64,000 nt of DNA, taken from Bdellovibrionales bacterium (GTDB lineage Bacteria; Bdellovibrionota; Bdellovibrionia; Bdellovibrionales; Bdellovibrionaceae). The notes under the pieces are model-generated. The model saw only the letters and a list, made by a program, of their open reading frames with translations, ran no database searches and was not told the DNA's origin. The translations under genes were made by a program, and so were the position numbers. This document shows positions 56,044-64,000 of the stretch, piece by piece; position 1 is the stretch's first letter, and each line of letters starts with the position of its first letter. The stretch is from positions 186,001 to 250,000 of the forward strand of contig JADJOV010000023.1 in assembly GCA_016713585.1 (NCBI GenBank), written 5' to 3'.

Positions 56044-57250
56044 ATTTCGATGGGGCCTATGAACTCAATGCCGATAAGATCCCAAAGGACTTTCACAAAA
56101 CTGCACCACCAACTGTCCCAGAGCTAGAAGGACTGGTTAAGACCATCGCCCACAGAGTCGCTAAGTATCTTGAGAAAAACGGCATCATCGTAAAAGATGA
56201 GGACGCCCCTCTTCAGCTCAATATCCCCATGGAGGAAGGCTTTTCCCATTTGCAGGCCGCCTCGAGTTCCTACAGATTCTTGCTCGGTCCCAATAAAGGC
56301 AAAAAGGCTCTCGTGCTCAAAACTCAGGTCGACAGGGACCACCTCGGCAAAGGTGGACTTGTTGGCAAGTACTCTGACTTCACTCTCCACGGAGGTGTTG
56401 CCGTAGGCCCTGGGCAACGAGACAAGCTTGAAAAGATAGCCCGATACATTGCAAGGCCTGCCATCAGCGAAGAGAGACTCTCTGTCAACTCCAGAGGGCA
56501 AGTCATCTATAAGCTCAAAACTCCCTATGACGATGGAACCACCCAAATTGTCTTTGAGCCCTTGGAGTTCTTGGAAAAACTTGCCGCCCTTGTCCCTCGG
56601 CCAAGAGTTCATCTCACCAGATTTCACGGAGTCCTGGCTCCAAACTACAAGCACAGAAAACTCATCATCCCAACCCCACCCGCCACGACTCCGACCCAAG
56701 AAAAGGCCGACCAGACTCAGGATGACAACAATGAGAACGGCTCAACAAAGAAGAAGCGCATCACCTGGGCCCAGCTGCTCAAGCGAGTCTTCAAAATAGA
56801 CATGGAAATCTGCAATGTTTGCGGCGGCAAAATGGGAGTCATTTCCGCAATCACTGATCCCGAGGTGATCCAAAAAATACTCGAACATCTGAAACTTCCC
56901 ACAAGATCACCGAAAATCCACCCAAGCCGAGGACCACCACAACACCATTGCAAAGGTTCTGGAGACGACTTCATCCAAGCCTTCCCCTGATTATGATTAG
57001 ACCAAGACACACGACTCATGAGCTTTCTTGGAACCCCAGATTCGAAATCCACGAGTCGACGGGACTCCTATAAAAAAAAACAAATCCAATGAGAAAAAAT
57101 CGAGATAAAATCTCATAAGCAGTCCATCAATCTAAAAGCATCATCAAAATCTCAAAAAAAATTGAGCAGAATTAACTGGAAGAAGAACTTTCCGCTGAAT
57201 TGACCAGGCGTCCTATATAATTGAGTTCGCTAGAGGAGGTGCCCCCCCGC
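56035..57250 (+). mobile_element. IS91-like transposase fragment (copy C) with complete 3' region
   Basis: The longest first-lineage copy: LYFDGAYELNADKIPKDFHK (just after the missing HUH motif), SHLQAASSSYRFLLGPNKGK, IARYIARPAISEERLSVNSR, LVPRPRVHLTRFHGVLAPNY, WAQLLKRVFKIDMEICNVCG and an open frame to 56990. Then about 250 bp of 3' region, shared with copies B and F. It starts inside the carboxylase gene and lacks the N-terminal zinc domain and the catalytic histidines, so it is 5'-truncated and immobile. Confidence 0.8.
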
Positions 57251-57922
57251 GCCCTTTATACTTCTTATCCTCAAAACGATAAGTTCGGTTTCGAGTTTGA
57301 CCATGAGCTTTGATTTGGGGGCAGGCCTTGAGGTCGCGCTCGGCCTGACGCGGATGAATTTTGTTGTTAAGTCTATCAATGTAATCTTGAACTTTAAATA
57401 CTTTCATTTCTTGAATAAGATCTTGAAGGACGAGGCCACGTGAAGTTTTTGTCATCGAAGTTCGGGGATTCTGGTTCTCTTTATTTAGCATTAAATAAGA
57501 ACAATAGAAACCCCAGCGGGCGAAGGGTTTCAAATTGTGCTCGCTCTCGCTTCGAAGGCGAGACCCAGCAAATTTATTGATCAAGTAAAAGGCCTGATAG
57601 GGCACAGGTTCAAAACCACTTGAGACGCAGTTCATCCAGAGTTTAAAGGTTTTTCTTTGCGGCCCGGTCAGCAGAAAATAGAGATGCTCGCTGAGTACCA
57701 AAAAGACTGAGGCATGGCTTGTAACTTGAGTGTCTCGTGAACGGTCAGGGGATTCCAGGTTTTCCAATTTTTGAAAATATGTTGGACTAAAATTTCAGCC
57801 AAGCGAGGCTCCCATCGACAGCAATGGCTCCATTCGATGACATCCAAGATCGAAACACTTTCTGGCGAGGATTGAAGCCTTGCGAAGGCAATTTGAATTT
57901 CATTTCGATTCGGAGTTTTCAT
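57213..57922 (-). pseudogene. Unknown partner of a nucleotidyltransferase, one frameshift
   Basis: ATG 57922 follows GAGGAG and lies 6 bases after the upstream nucleotidyltransferase stop. The first frame reads MKTPNRNEIQIAFARLQSSP … RWEPRLAEILVQHIFKNWKT … MPQSF. Adding one T to the five-T run near 57692 gives LVLSEHLYFLLTGPQRKTFK, NCVSSGFEPVPYQAFYLINK, then a Lys/Arg-rich end. It is helical and without known motifs. The last residues (EDKKYKGRGG) fall in DNA shared with the 3' flank of copy F, so the end may have been changed. Function unknown; the pairing suggests an antitoxin or effector. Confidence 0.5.
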
Positions 57923-57928
57923 GAGTGT

Positions 57929-58462
57929 TTACTCCTCTGTCATTTCAATGATTTCATCCAAGAATTCGAAAGCTTGGCGACACCCTGGAATCCGCCGCGA
58001 TTTCAGGGCTTCAATTCGAGCTTCGACAATTTTTAAATCGGCACCTCCCTGAATCAGAGCCTTCGCATGGGAAATGTCTTTGGAACGATGAGCAAAACAC
58101 TTCATGACCAACAAATCCGTCTGCCCTAAAGCATCCATCACCAAGGTTGGTGAGTTAAACACTCGAATTAAACGAGTTTCGTAGTCCAAGGGCAAGACAT
58201 GAGAAAAAGTTGAAAAATACGGATTCAACCAATCTCCAGGCAAGTTTAAGTCGCGGGCGACTTGCTTCACGTAAACATCAAAGTCATTCCCGTCAAAATT
58301 GGTGGGAACGGCATCAATATCTGAGGTTGCCAATGGAAAAGAATGGGCCAGAACCATGGCTCCACCTCCGCCCGCGATCAGGCGGACTTGCTTGTTCTTG
58401 GGCAGCAAGTGGCTGAGATGGCTGAGGGCTTTAATCATATCGGATGCGGCTAGTTTCTGCAT
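57929..58462 (-). CDS. Nucleotidyltransferase-fold protein (DUF6036/AbiEii-like)
   Basis: The 177-residue intact protein has RLIAGGGGAMVLAHSFPLAT followed by SDIDAVP, the G-G-x-A…(T/S)-x-D-(I/L)-D signature of minimal nucleotidyltransferases such as AbiEii, MenA or DUF6036 proteins. Such enzymes often act as toxins that modify tRNA, or in phage defence. A conserved segment TDLLVMKCFAHRSKDISHAK matches the second domain of this group. It is the first gene of a two-gene unit with the unknown partner downstream. Confidence 0.65.
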   Translation of the reverse strand: MQKLAASDMIKALSHLSHLLPKNKQVRLIAGGGGAMVLAHSFPLATSDIDAVPTNFDGNDFDVYVKQVARDLNLPGDWLNPYFSTFSHVLPLDYETRLIRVFNSPTLVMDALGQTDLLVMKCFAHRSKDISHAKALIQGGADLKIVEARIEALKSRRIPGCRQAFEFLDEIIEMTEE

Positions 58463-58629
58463 TTGAGAAGGCCCTCGGTTTTGTTAGAAAAGACGGCTAA
58501 AAAGCATGTTAGAGTTTCATTATACGACATTACATTAATTGTCGCAATAAGATTTAAATATTTGATATTACATATGAAATATTCTGTGTGTACGGCCGCT
58601 CCAGACCAAAGTCTCTTTGAAACAGAAAT

Positions 58630-59475
58630 CTGTCCGCACGACCTGAGCTCATGACAAGACTTCTCAATATCACCCAGTCCACGATCTCATGCTATTACCG
58701 AGCTCAAGCAAGCCTTTCCAAATCCAAAGCGATGACCGGATCCGTGACCTTGATCCAGCGCTTTGGGTAGTCTCGCCGTCAACCCTCATTTTCATTCACT
58801 TTTATCGACGGCACCTATGAGCTCAATGATCAAAAAGAACCCTCGGACTTTCACTCTTGCCCGACGCCAAAAGTTCGTGATCTAGAACCCGTCCTTGCCA
58901 AGATCATCAAGAGAATCATCAAGCATCTCCAGAAAGCAAAGATCATCGTTAAAGACGAGAACTCGCACTTTCAATACCAGATGCCAGATCAGGAGGCCTT
59001 CTCCATCCTCCAGGCAAGCTCTATCACCTACCGTTTTGCCACAGGTCCCTCCAAAGGCAAGAAAGCCCTGGTGTTAAAGGCACTTCCAAACGGGGATCAC
59101 AATTCGACATCAGGCCTAGTCGCCAAGAACTCAGGCTTCTCTCTTCACGCAGGAGTTGCCACCAAAGCGCAAGAACGAGAAAACTCGAAAAGATTCGCCG
59201 ATACATTGCCAGACCTGCGCTCTCCGAAGAAAGACTCTCCACCAACGTCAGAGGGGAAATCATCTACAGACTCAAAAAACCATGGAGTGATGGCACCTTG
59301 CCGTCAAATTCACTTCCATGGAGTTTATGGAGCGCCTCGCTGCCCTCATTCCACGACCCAAAATCCATCTGACAAGATATCACGGAGTCTTAGCCCCCCA
59401 CTACAAATTTAGAAAACAGATCGTCAAGCAAGTCGTTCCGATTGGCTCCAAAGCTAAAACAGACTCACTTGTTCC
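58630..59475 (+). mobile_element. IS91-like transposase fragment (copy E, second lineage)
   Basis: Starts at CTGTCCGCACGACCTGAGCT, which is also inside copy D (47938), so it is 5'-truncated within the coding region. It includes the part missing from D: VTLIQRFG, SLAVNPHFHSL (HUH histidines), FIDGTYELNDQKEPSDFHSC, SILQASSITYRFATGPSKGK and RLAALIPRPKIHLTRYHGVL plus APHYKF. One-base shifts near 58768, 58800, 59192 and 59295 break it. It ends at SKAKTDSLV, directly abutting an IS21 end. Confidence 0.7.
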
Positions 59476-59481
59476 GTCTCA

Positions 59482-60525
59482 GACAATTGACCCCCTTTTT
59501 TGGGGTTTGATTCCCACATAATCGGCCCCCCCCTTTTGAGGATTTCATTCCCACATAGTTGGCCCCCTGGTCGTGCTAGTCTGAACCTCCATAATTCATC
59601 AAGGAGGATCGGCATGAATTTACGACTAAGGAGGCAGAGTTTGGACCGAAAAAATTTGTAAAAATTGGCTGAAGGGATTGGGGTCAAGTCAACCTGTCGG
59701 CTCTTCAGAATTGGCAAAAATAGGGTTCGAAGTGTTCGAGCTAAGGGTATTGAGTTTCAGTACCTTAATGCTGAAGGTACAGGCTTTGGTGCGGTCAAAA
59801 TTCCCTGTGCACCGGAGAATGTTTTTCCAGATTTTATTGACAAAAGAAACCTCAAAACCAGTGAGGCTGATCAAATTCTCTTGGCGAAAAAGGATTGGAT
59901 TTTGGATAGGCTCGCGGCTAGGTGGTCCCCGATTACAATTTTTGAGGAGTTGAAAAATGTCGAAATCAGTCGTTCCACTTTTTATCGATTTATGGCCCGA
60001 CATTCATTGGAAAGTACAAGCAACTCTGCTGTGAAGGTTTCCGGGCCCATTATTCACACACCGGGGGAAGCTCTAATTTGTGTGGATATCACGATGGATG
60101 CAATTGAGAGCATGCTACAAGAGATTGGCGGGGTGCCAAGAAAAGTAACCTCTGACAACCCAAAGTGTTTTGCTACGAAGGCAGATAAATATGACCCAGT
60201 TCTTAATCCTTCCTTTGAAAGATTGGCAAATCACTATGGCTTTAGGATCGAGTGTTTGCTGCCTCAAGATCCAAAGAAAAAGGGCAAGGTCGAGCGCATG
60301 GTCCCTTACGCTCGCAGGTTATTTGAGGCCTTCAATTGTGAGGGATTTAGTCTTGAGCGGGCGCAAAAATACATTGATACGAAATGTGGCATTGCCAACG
60401 AGAGACGTCATGGAACCACAGACCTGAGGCCAGTGGAAGTCTTTCGAATGGCAGAAGTCGACCACCTCATTTTTTTGTTGAACTTCCTTCAAGTTGAGTT
60501 GCAATTGTTCGAAGTAGTTGTTTAA
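59482..60525 (+). mobile_element. IS21-family fragment: left end and istA with internal deletion
   Basis: The left end (59482-59572) repeats TTTNATTCCCACATARTYGGCCCCC twice, about 45 bp apart, as in the multiple terminal repeats of IS21. The istA frame opens at ATG 59614, has a TAA at 59659-59661, then KLAEGIGVKSTCRLFRIGKN (HTH), DWILDRLAARWSPITIFEEL and HTPGEALICVD. It then jumps to GVPRKVTSDNPKCFATKADK (second Asp) and KGKVERMVPYARRLFEAFNC (Glu). About 60 residues of the catalytic core are missing. It ends in the DUF3137 gene; no istB remains. Confidence 0.65.
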
Positions 60526-61540
60526 TTGATTCGATATCGCAATACCACCGAAGGTAGGTGCTCACATTTAAAGGAGAGCTAAAGTAGGGAATTTTGAGAA
60601 AGCTTCTATGGGTGGGAATTGAGAAAAATAATTTGTCTTTTATCAGTGAAACACCCATTTCTTTAAAAGAACCTTTCGAAAGAGTGTTTTTAATTTCTTC
60701 GATTATATTCCTAACATCAGTGAGCTGAAGAAATTCTGGTGGGATGCTAGTCACTTTATGTACTCTTAATATGGATTTTTCAGTAAGGGGTATGATTTTT
60801 AATAAATAGCTGAGAAAGACTAAAATAGGAATTAAAAACGTCAAAATTGTTATCATATTGCTTGATTCAAAAGGTGCAGATAACAAAGATTTTAAGTAAT
60901 TTCCTATTTCTCCATTTTGTTTAGCGAGTCTATTATAAACGGTATAGATCAAAATACCTCCGACTAAAATAGCGATACTCAATCGCTTCTTGAAATCAAT
61001 AACGAAAAAAGTAACTCTTCCTGGAAGATTGTATTTTCCCATGCAGAGACCAAACATTCCATTGAATATAGAAACACCATTTGAATCATTTTTTTTGTAT
61101 GAATGATTGCGAATGACATTAATAAAACTCAACTCAATAGAAGTATTGTTTTCTGTGCCTGTGATATGATCTGAACCATGGTAGCTATTATAGTTCGATG
61201 GATAAAGAAATGACTCTTTAAAGTATTTCTCTGACACGAAACTGTCTCTTTCATACTTAAGATTAGTAAAGTAATGATAAAAAAAACCTTTAACTATGAT
61301 TTGATACATTTCTTTATAGATGCGCATTTCCCAAGAATATTTAGCAAAAGTAACAAAAAAACTAAAGACGGCAACTCCAGCTATAAGGAAAGCCCATACA
61401 ATCATTATGCCTTGACCTCTTTCAGTTTTAAAGAGTTTCATTGTAAATGCGATAATGAGAATAGCGCCACACATAAAGACAATTGATCCAGTCGCGAGGG
61501 CCTTGTTTCGCGAGCGAATTCTAATCTCATCTAATTTCAT
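60467..61540 (-). CDS. DUF3137 membrane protein
   Basis: From ATG 61540 the 357-residue protein has two N-terminal helices (ALATGSIVFMCGAILIIAFT and GIMIVWAFLIAGVAVFSFFV), a soluble part with SDHITGTENNTSIELSFINV, typical of DUF3137, and two more helices (LSIAILVGGILIYTVYNRLA and MITILTFLIPILVFLSYLLK). Function unknown. The AAAAG purine stretch before ATG is weak. The 3' end overlaps the IS21 fragment by about 58 bases, so the last residues may be element-derived. Confidence 0.65.
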   Translation of the reverse strand: MKLDEIRIRSRNKALATGSIVFMCGAILIIAFTMKLFKTERGQGIMIVWAFLIAGVAVFSFFVTFAKYSWEMRIYKEMYQIIVKGFFYHYFTNLKYERDSFVSEKYFKESFLYPSNYNSYHGSDHITGTENNTSIELSFINVIRNHSYKKNDSNGVSIFNGMFGLCMGKYNLPGRVTFFVIDFKKRLSIAILVGGILIYTVYNRLAKQNGEIGNYLKSLLSAPFESSNMITILTFLIPILVFLSYLLKIIPLTEKSILRVHKVTSIPPEFLQLTDVRNIIEEIKNTLSKGSFKEMGVSLIKDKLFFSIPTHRSFLKIPYFSSPLNVSTYLRWYCDIESIKQLLRTIATQLEGSSTKK

Positions 61541-61795
61541 AAGCTTTTCTCGATGTATTTCCAAAATGATTTTATATGTAAGCTTTGGAATCTAACGTAG
61601 ACATGAGTAGTTCCTCTTAAGAAATAGTTTTCTATCACGGCAACACTGTTTCGACTCTTCGTCAATTCAAAAATACTGCAGCGCTAATCAGTCTTTTGTA
61701 AAATCAATAAAAGAGGTGATCCTTCCAAATAAAACGGACTCCTAATTTATAACAGGATGGTGTATTGATCTTACCTTCGAAAAACGGACAGGTGG

Positions 61796-62701
61796 TTAAG
61801 CACATTTAGCAAATTCTCTTTCTAAGTCAACCGGGGATTTGTATCCGAGTGTTGAGTGTAGTCGCTCCCGATTGTAGAAAACTTCGATATATTCAAAAAT
61901 ACTTTCTCTGGCTTCCTCCTTCGTTGCAAAACTTTCGAAGTAAATATGTTCTGTTTTGAGCGTGTGGAAAAAGCTTTCGGTCGGAGCGTTATCCCAACAA
62001 TTGCCCTTTCGAGACATACTCTGGCGTAGTTTTTTCGCGGCCAGCAATTTGCGAAACCCATTGGCTGCGTATTGCGAGCCCCGGTCAGAATGGTGAATTG
62101 CCCCAACTCTCATGTCCGTGCGACCCAGGGCCATTGTTAAGGCGTTTAAAACCAACTTTTCTTCCATGGTTGAATCTAGACTCCAGCCGACAACTCGGCG
62201 ACTAAAGAGATCCAGCGTAATTGCCAAATACAGCCAACCCTCCATTGTGGCGATATAAGTGATATCTGAAGCCAGAACAGCACCTGGCTCGGCTGGAGAA
62301 AACTGCCGGTCCAAAATGTTCGCGGCCAAGGGCAACTTGTGATTTGAATCCGTGGTGACGACCCGAAATCATCGCTTTGTCTTGGCTGCTAATCCCGCCT
62401 CGCTCATCCAGCGACTGACAGTGCTACGGCTGACTGGGAGTCCCAGATTCTTCATGGCCTCAGTAACTCTTGGTGCACCATACAGCTTACGGCTATTCTG
62501 ATGAATATTTTCTATATGCCCCATCAATTCCATTTTTCTCTGGCCTCGTTTGCTCAATGGCCGCTTACGCCACGAGTAGAATCCACGGGATGACACGACT
62601 AAAACTTTGCACATGACTCTGATCGGAAATTCGCCACTATGGTCTTCGATAAAGGCGTACTTTAGCTCTGGCTGGGAACTAAGTACGCCTTTGCCTTTTT
62701 T
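61796..62701 (-). pseudogene. IS3 transposase OrfB, one in-frame TGA
   Basis: Reads KYAFIEDHSGEFPIRVMCKV, RGFYSWRKRP, YGAPRVTEAMKNLGLPVSRS and then KTKR*FRVVTTDSNHKLPLA: one TGA (62369-62371) interrupts an otherwise open frame. The DDE residues are in LASDITYIATMEGWLYLAIT, AIHHSDRGSQYA and NAPTESFFHTLKTEHIYFES. It is normally translated by a -1 shift from orfA. With the stop, only a short HTH-like product and a downstream fragment could be made. Confidence 0.8.
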
Positions 62702-62968
62702 AGGATTTCACGCTCCATCTTAAGGCGCTTATTCTCCTCCTCTAGCTTCCGATTTGCCAACAGAAGATCTTTCATTGACTCCTGGTCTTTAGCAGACTTT
62801 GTCTGCCGCTCCTTATTGGTCCAACGGCGCAAAGCCATTAAATCAATACCGAGACGAGAGGCTACGTCTTTAGCCTCAATGCCTTCCTCCAAGACCATCT
62901 TCACGGCAGAAGACCTGAACTCCTTGGTATGCCATTGACGTTTAATCTCATTTTTCTGTGTTTTAGCC
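62662..62968 (-). CDS. IS3 transposase OrfA (HTH protein)
   Basis: From ATG 62968, AKTQKNEIKRQWHTKEFRSS followed by AVKMVLEEGIEAKDVASRLG and IDLMALRRWTNKER is the HTH_Tnp_1 domain, then a leucine-zipper-like ANRKLEEENKRLKMEREILK. 102 residues, normal size. An AGGAG site lies upstream of the start. Near its end the heptamer A-AAA-AAG (62695-62701) is the usual IS3 -1 slippage signal that fuses OrfA to OrfB. Confidence 0.8.
62695..62701 (-). promoter_or_regulatory. Programmed -1 frameshift heptamer
   Basis: A-AAA-AAG read in the OrfA frame; slipping back one base gives AAA-AAA-GGC and enters the OrfB frame, which is open from there. Matches the slippery sites used in IS3-family transposases. 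Confidence 0.65.
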
Positions 62969-63110
62969 ATAAGAACTCCTTTGGACGGCACCCTATACAC
63001 CATCCTGTTATAATTTAGGAGTCCGTTTTATTAGGAAGGATCTGTAACCGCAGGGCCTCCCGAAATCTTTGCTTGGTAAAGTGCTTCGATAACAACGGCC
63101 CTTGGCGAAA

Positions 63111-63158
63111 AGAGATCAGGTAGGCCCAGCCATTGCTGGCTGGGCCTACCCGATCTCT
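63111..63158. terminator. Long hairpin, probable bidirectional terminator
   Basis: A 22-bp stem (AGAGATC-GGTAGGCCCAGCCA with one mismatch) closes a 4-base loop. The minus-strand arm is followed by TTTT, placing it 13 bp after the end of the ATPase gene at 63171. A shorter related motif (GGCTGGG then CTACCCGATC) occurs at 37607-37625. Confidence 0.65.
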
Positions 63159-63170
63159 TTAATGCATACT

Positions 63171-64000
63171 TTAGAGATTGAATTGGTGGGTCCACAATTG
63201 TTTCAGAAATGTTTCATACCCCATATACCGAATACCATCGAGGGATCCTTCTCTGGGGAATCGTCCAATCACAAGGTAACTCTCAATCAAGTTTTCTTCC
63301 CTGAGCGCTCTTAGGCCATTGAAAAACTCGGGCTTGAAATTTTGACTCAATTTTATTTCAATTGCTAAACTCTTGCCTACAATTAAATCAACTTCATGTG
63401 TTCTAGACCGCCAATAACAAAGAGAATGATTTTTTCTCGAATAAGAAAGGTAGGCCTTGACCTCGTTTATGATAAATTGTTCAAAGGAAATTCCAAGATC
63501 TTTAGCGCCCTCATTGAGAGGAAGCTTCTGCCCTAGGAAATTTGAGATTCCCGTGTCAAAAAAATAAAATTTAGAACGACTTATGGCTTTTCTTTTTATT
63601 GTTTTCGTTAGGGGCATCAGCTCAAAACCAATGAGCGTGTCTTTGAGGACCTCGATGTGCCCCTCAAGAGTTCGCGCAGGCACCCCACAGTCTGAACTCA
63701 AACCCTCATAGTTTATTTCCTGTCCATTGTTAAGAGCCATGGTTTCAAGAAATCGAACAAAGCGATCGTAATTTCGCACCGCCGCTTCAATCTTGATTTC
63801 CTCGTTCAAATAATTTTTGCAATAAGCTTTAAGATCCTCAATCGGTTCAGCTGAATCGTAGATAATCGGCAATCCGCCATAATTTAAATACTTAACAAGA
63901 TTAAAATGTTTATCCAATTCATACCAAGTGAGCGGAAACAAAAGAGCCTCTCTGGCTCGACCCCCAAGCATATTTCCCCCTTGTCGACGCAGCTTCCTAG
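63171..64000 (-). CDS. AAA ATPase with DUF4143 domain (third copy), N-terminus beyond window
   Basis: The visible 276 residues run from RKLRRQGGNMLGGRAREALL (the R-K-x-x-R sensor motif before the DUF4143 part) through NEEIKIEAAVRNYDRFVRFL, EVLKDTLIGFELMPL, SRSKFYFFDTGISNFLG and HEVDLIVGKSLAIEIKLSQN, a nuclease-like D…E-x-K pattern. The Walker motifs lie outside the window. It follows the same plan as the genes at 26719 and 39242. The stop is close to a strong hairpin at 63111-63158. Confidence 0.75.
   Translation of the reverse strand, partial: RKLRRQGGNMLGGRAREALLFPLTWYELDKHFNLVKYLNYGGLPIIYDSAEPIEDLKAYCKNYLNEEIKIEAAVRNYDRFVRFLETMALNNGQEINYEGLSSDCGVPARTLEGHIEVLKDTLIGFELMPLTKTIKRKAISRSKFYFFDTGISNFLGQKLPLNEGAKDLGISFEQFIINEVKAYLSYSRKNHSLCYWRSRTHEVDLIVGKSLAIEIKLSQNFKPEFFNGLRALREENLIESYLVIGRFPREGSLDGIRYMGYETFLKQLWTHQFNL

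Larger units (their letters stand above)
61718..63042 (-). mobile_element. IS3-family insertion sequence, complete ends
   Basis: Flanked by 47-bp inverted repeats (61718-61764 and 62996-63042) with two mismatches, both reading GATCCTTCC from the outside. Length 1325 bp. The minus strand encodes orfA (62662-62968) and orfB (61796-62701), overlapping at an A6G heptamer. No clear target duplication is seen at the edges (GGT and TGT). A small remnant of the same element sits at 35321-35375. Confidence 0.85.

Overview
The window looks like a chromosome segment of a Bdellovibrio-like bacterium (phylum Bdellovibrionota). Three things point that way: two TIGR02147-family regulators, a phage-fibre-like mosaic adhesin with its lipoprotein partner, and a compact haem cluster in which the uroporphyrinogen enzymes are co-transcribed. 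The taxonomic call is an inference, since no rRNA is present.

Layout. 1-4.8 kb: closely packed small accessory genes (P-loop kinase, GNATs, VOC protein, alpha/beta hydrolase, antitoxin- and RelE-like remnants), most of them truncated or frameshifted, plus a twice-deleted methionine aminopeptidase remnant. 4.8-8.3 kb: a TIGR02147 regulator with a secreted protein and a secreted HExxH protease. 8.5-11 kb: ArsC, then a LysR regulator divergent from an old-yellow-enzyme gene. 11-22.1 kb: haem synthesis. hemA, hemC(D), hemL, a sensor kinase/response regulator pair, hemE, hemN, hemG and hemH run on the minus strand with mostly overlapping ends, and hemB is divergent. 22.1-26.5 kb: a decayed cluster of small genes beside a repeat-rich end, then the mosaic adhesin and its lipoprotein. 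26.7-36.6 kb: an AAA/DUF4143 ATPase, secreted and lipoprotein genes including an HExxH protease, tRNA-Arg(CCU), a HAD fragment, an ABC-F ATPase and a HAD-GNAT fusion. 36.7-64 kb: a mobile-element-rich zone with IS21, IS481-like, IS91-like, IS256 and IS3 sequences between islands of cargo: two more AAA/DUF4143 ATPases, a Fic/HTH pair (mobile mystery proteins A and B), an ATP-grasp enzyme, a LysR gene and its secreted neighbour, an RNA ligase, a second TIGR02147 gene with an FAD oxidase, leucine-catabolism remnants, a nucleotidyltransferase pair and a DUF3137 membrane protein.

The dominant property is gene damage. At least twenty recognisable genes carry one-base indels, usually in runs of 3 to 9 identical bases, and this includes normally essential haem genes and a transposase. 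That suggests residual homopolymer sequencing error. In-frame nonsense codons, internal deletions at short homologies, six IS91-like fragments with no intact copy, and an IS256 inserted in a coding sequence show that real decay is also present. Both readings are kept open in the entries.

The clearest working units are: the haem pathway from glutamyl-tRNA to protohaem; two TIGR02147 regulator-plus-neighbour modules; the Fic/HTH pair with a 16-bp operator palindrome; and a nucleotidyltransferase plus unknown partner that may be an undescribed toxin-antitoxin-like or defence pair.
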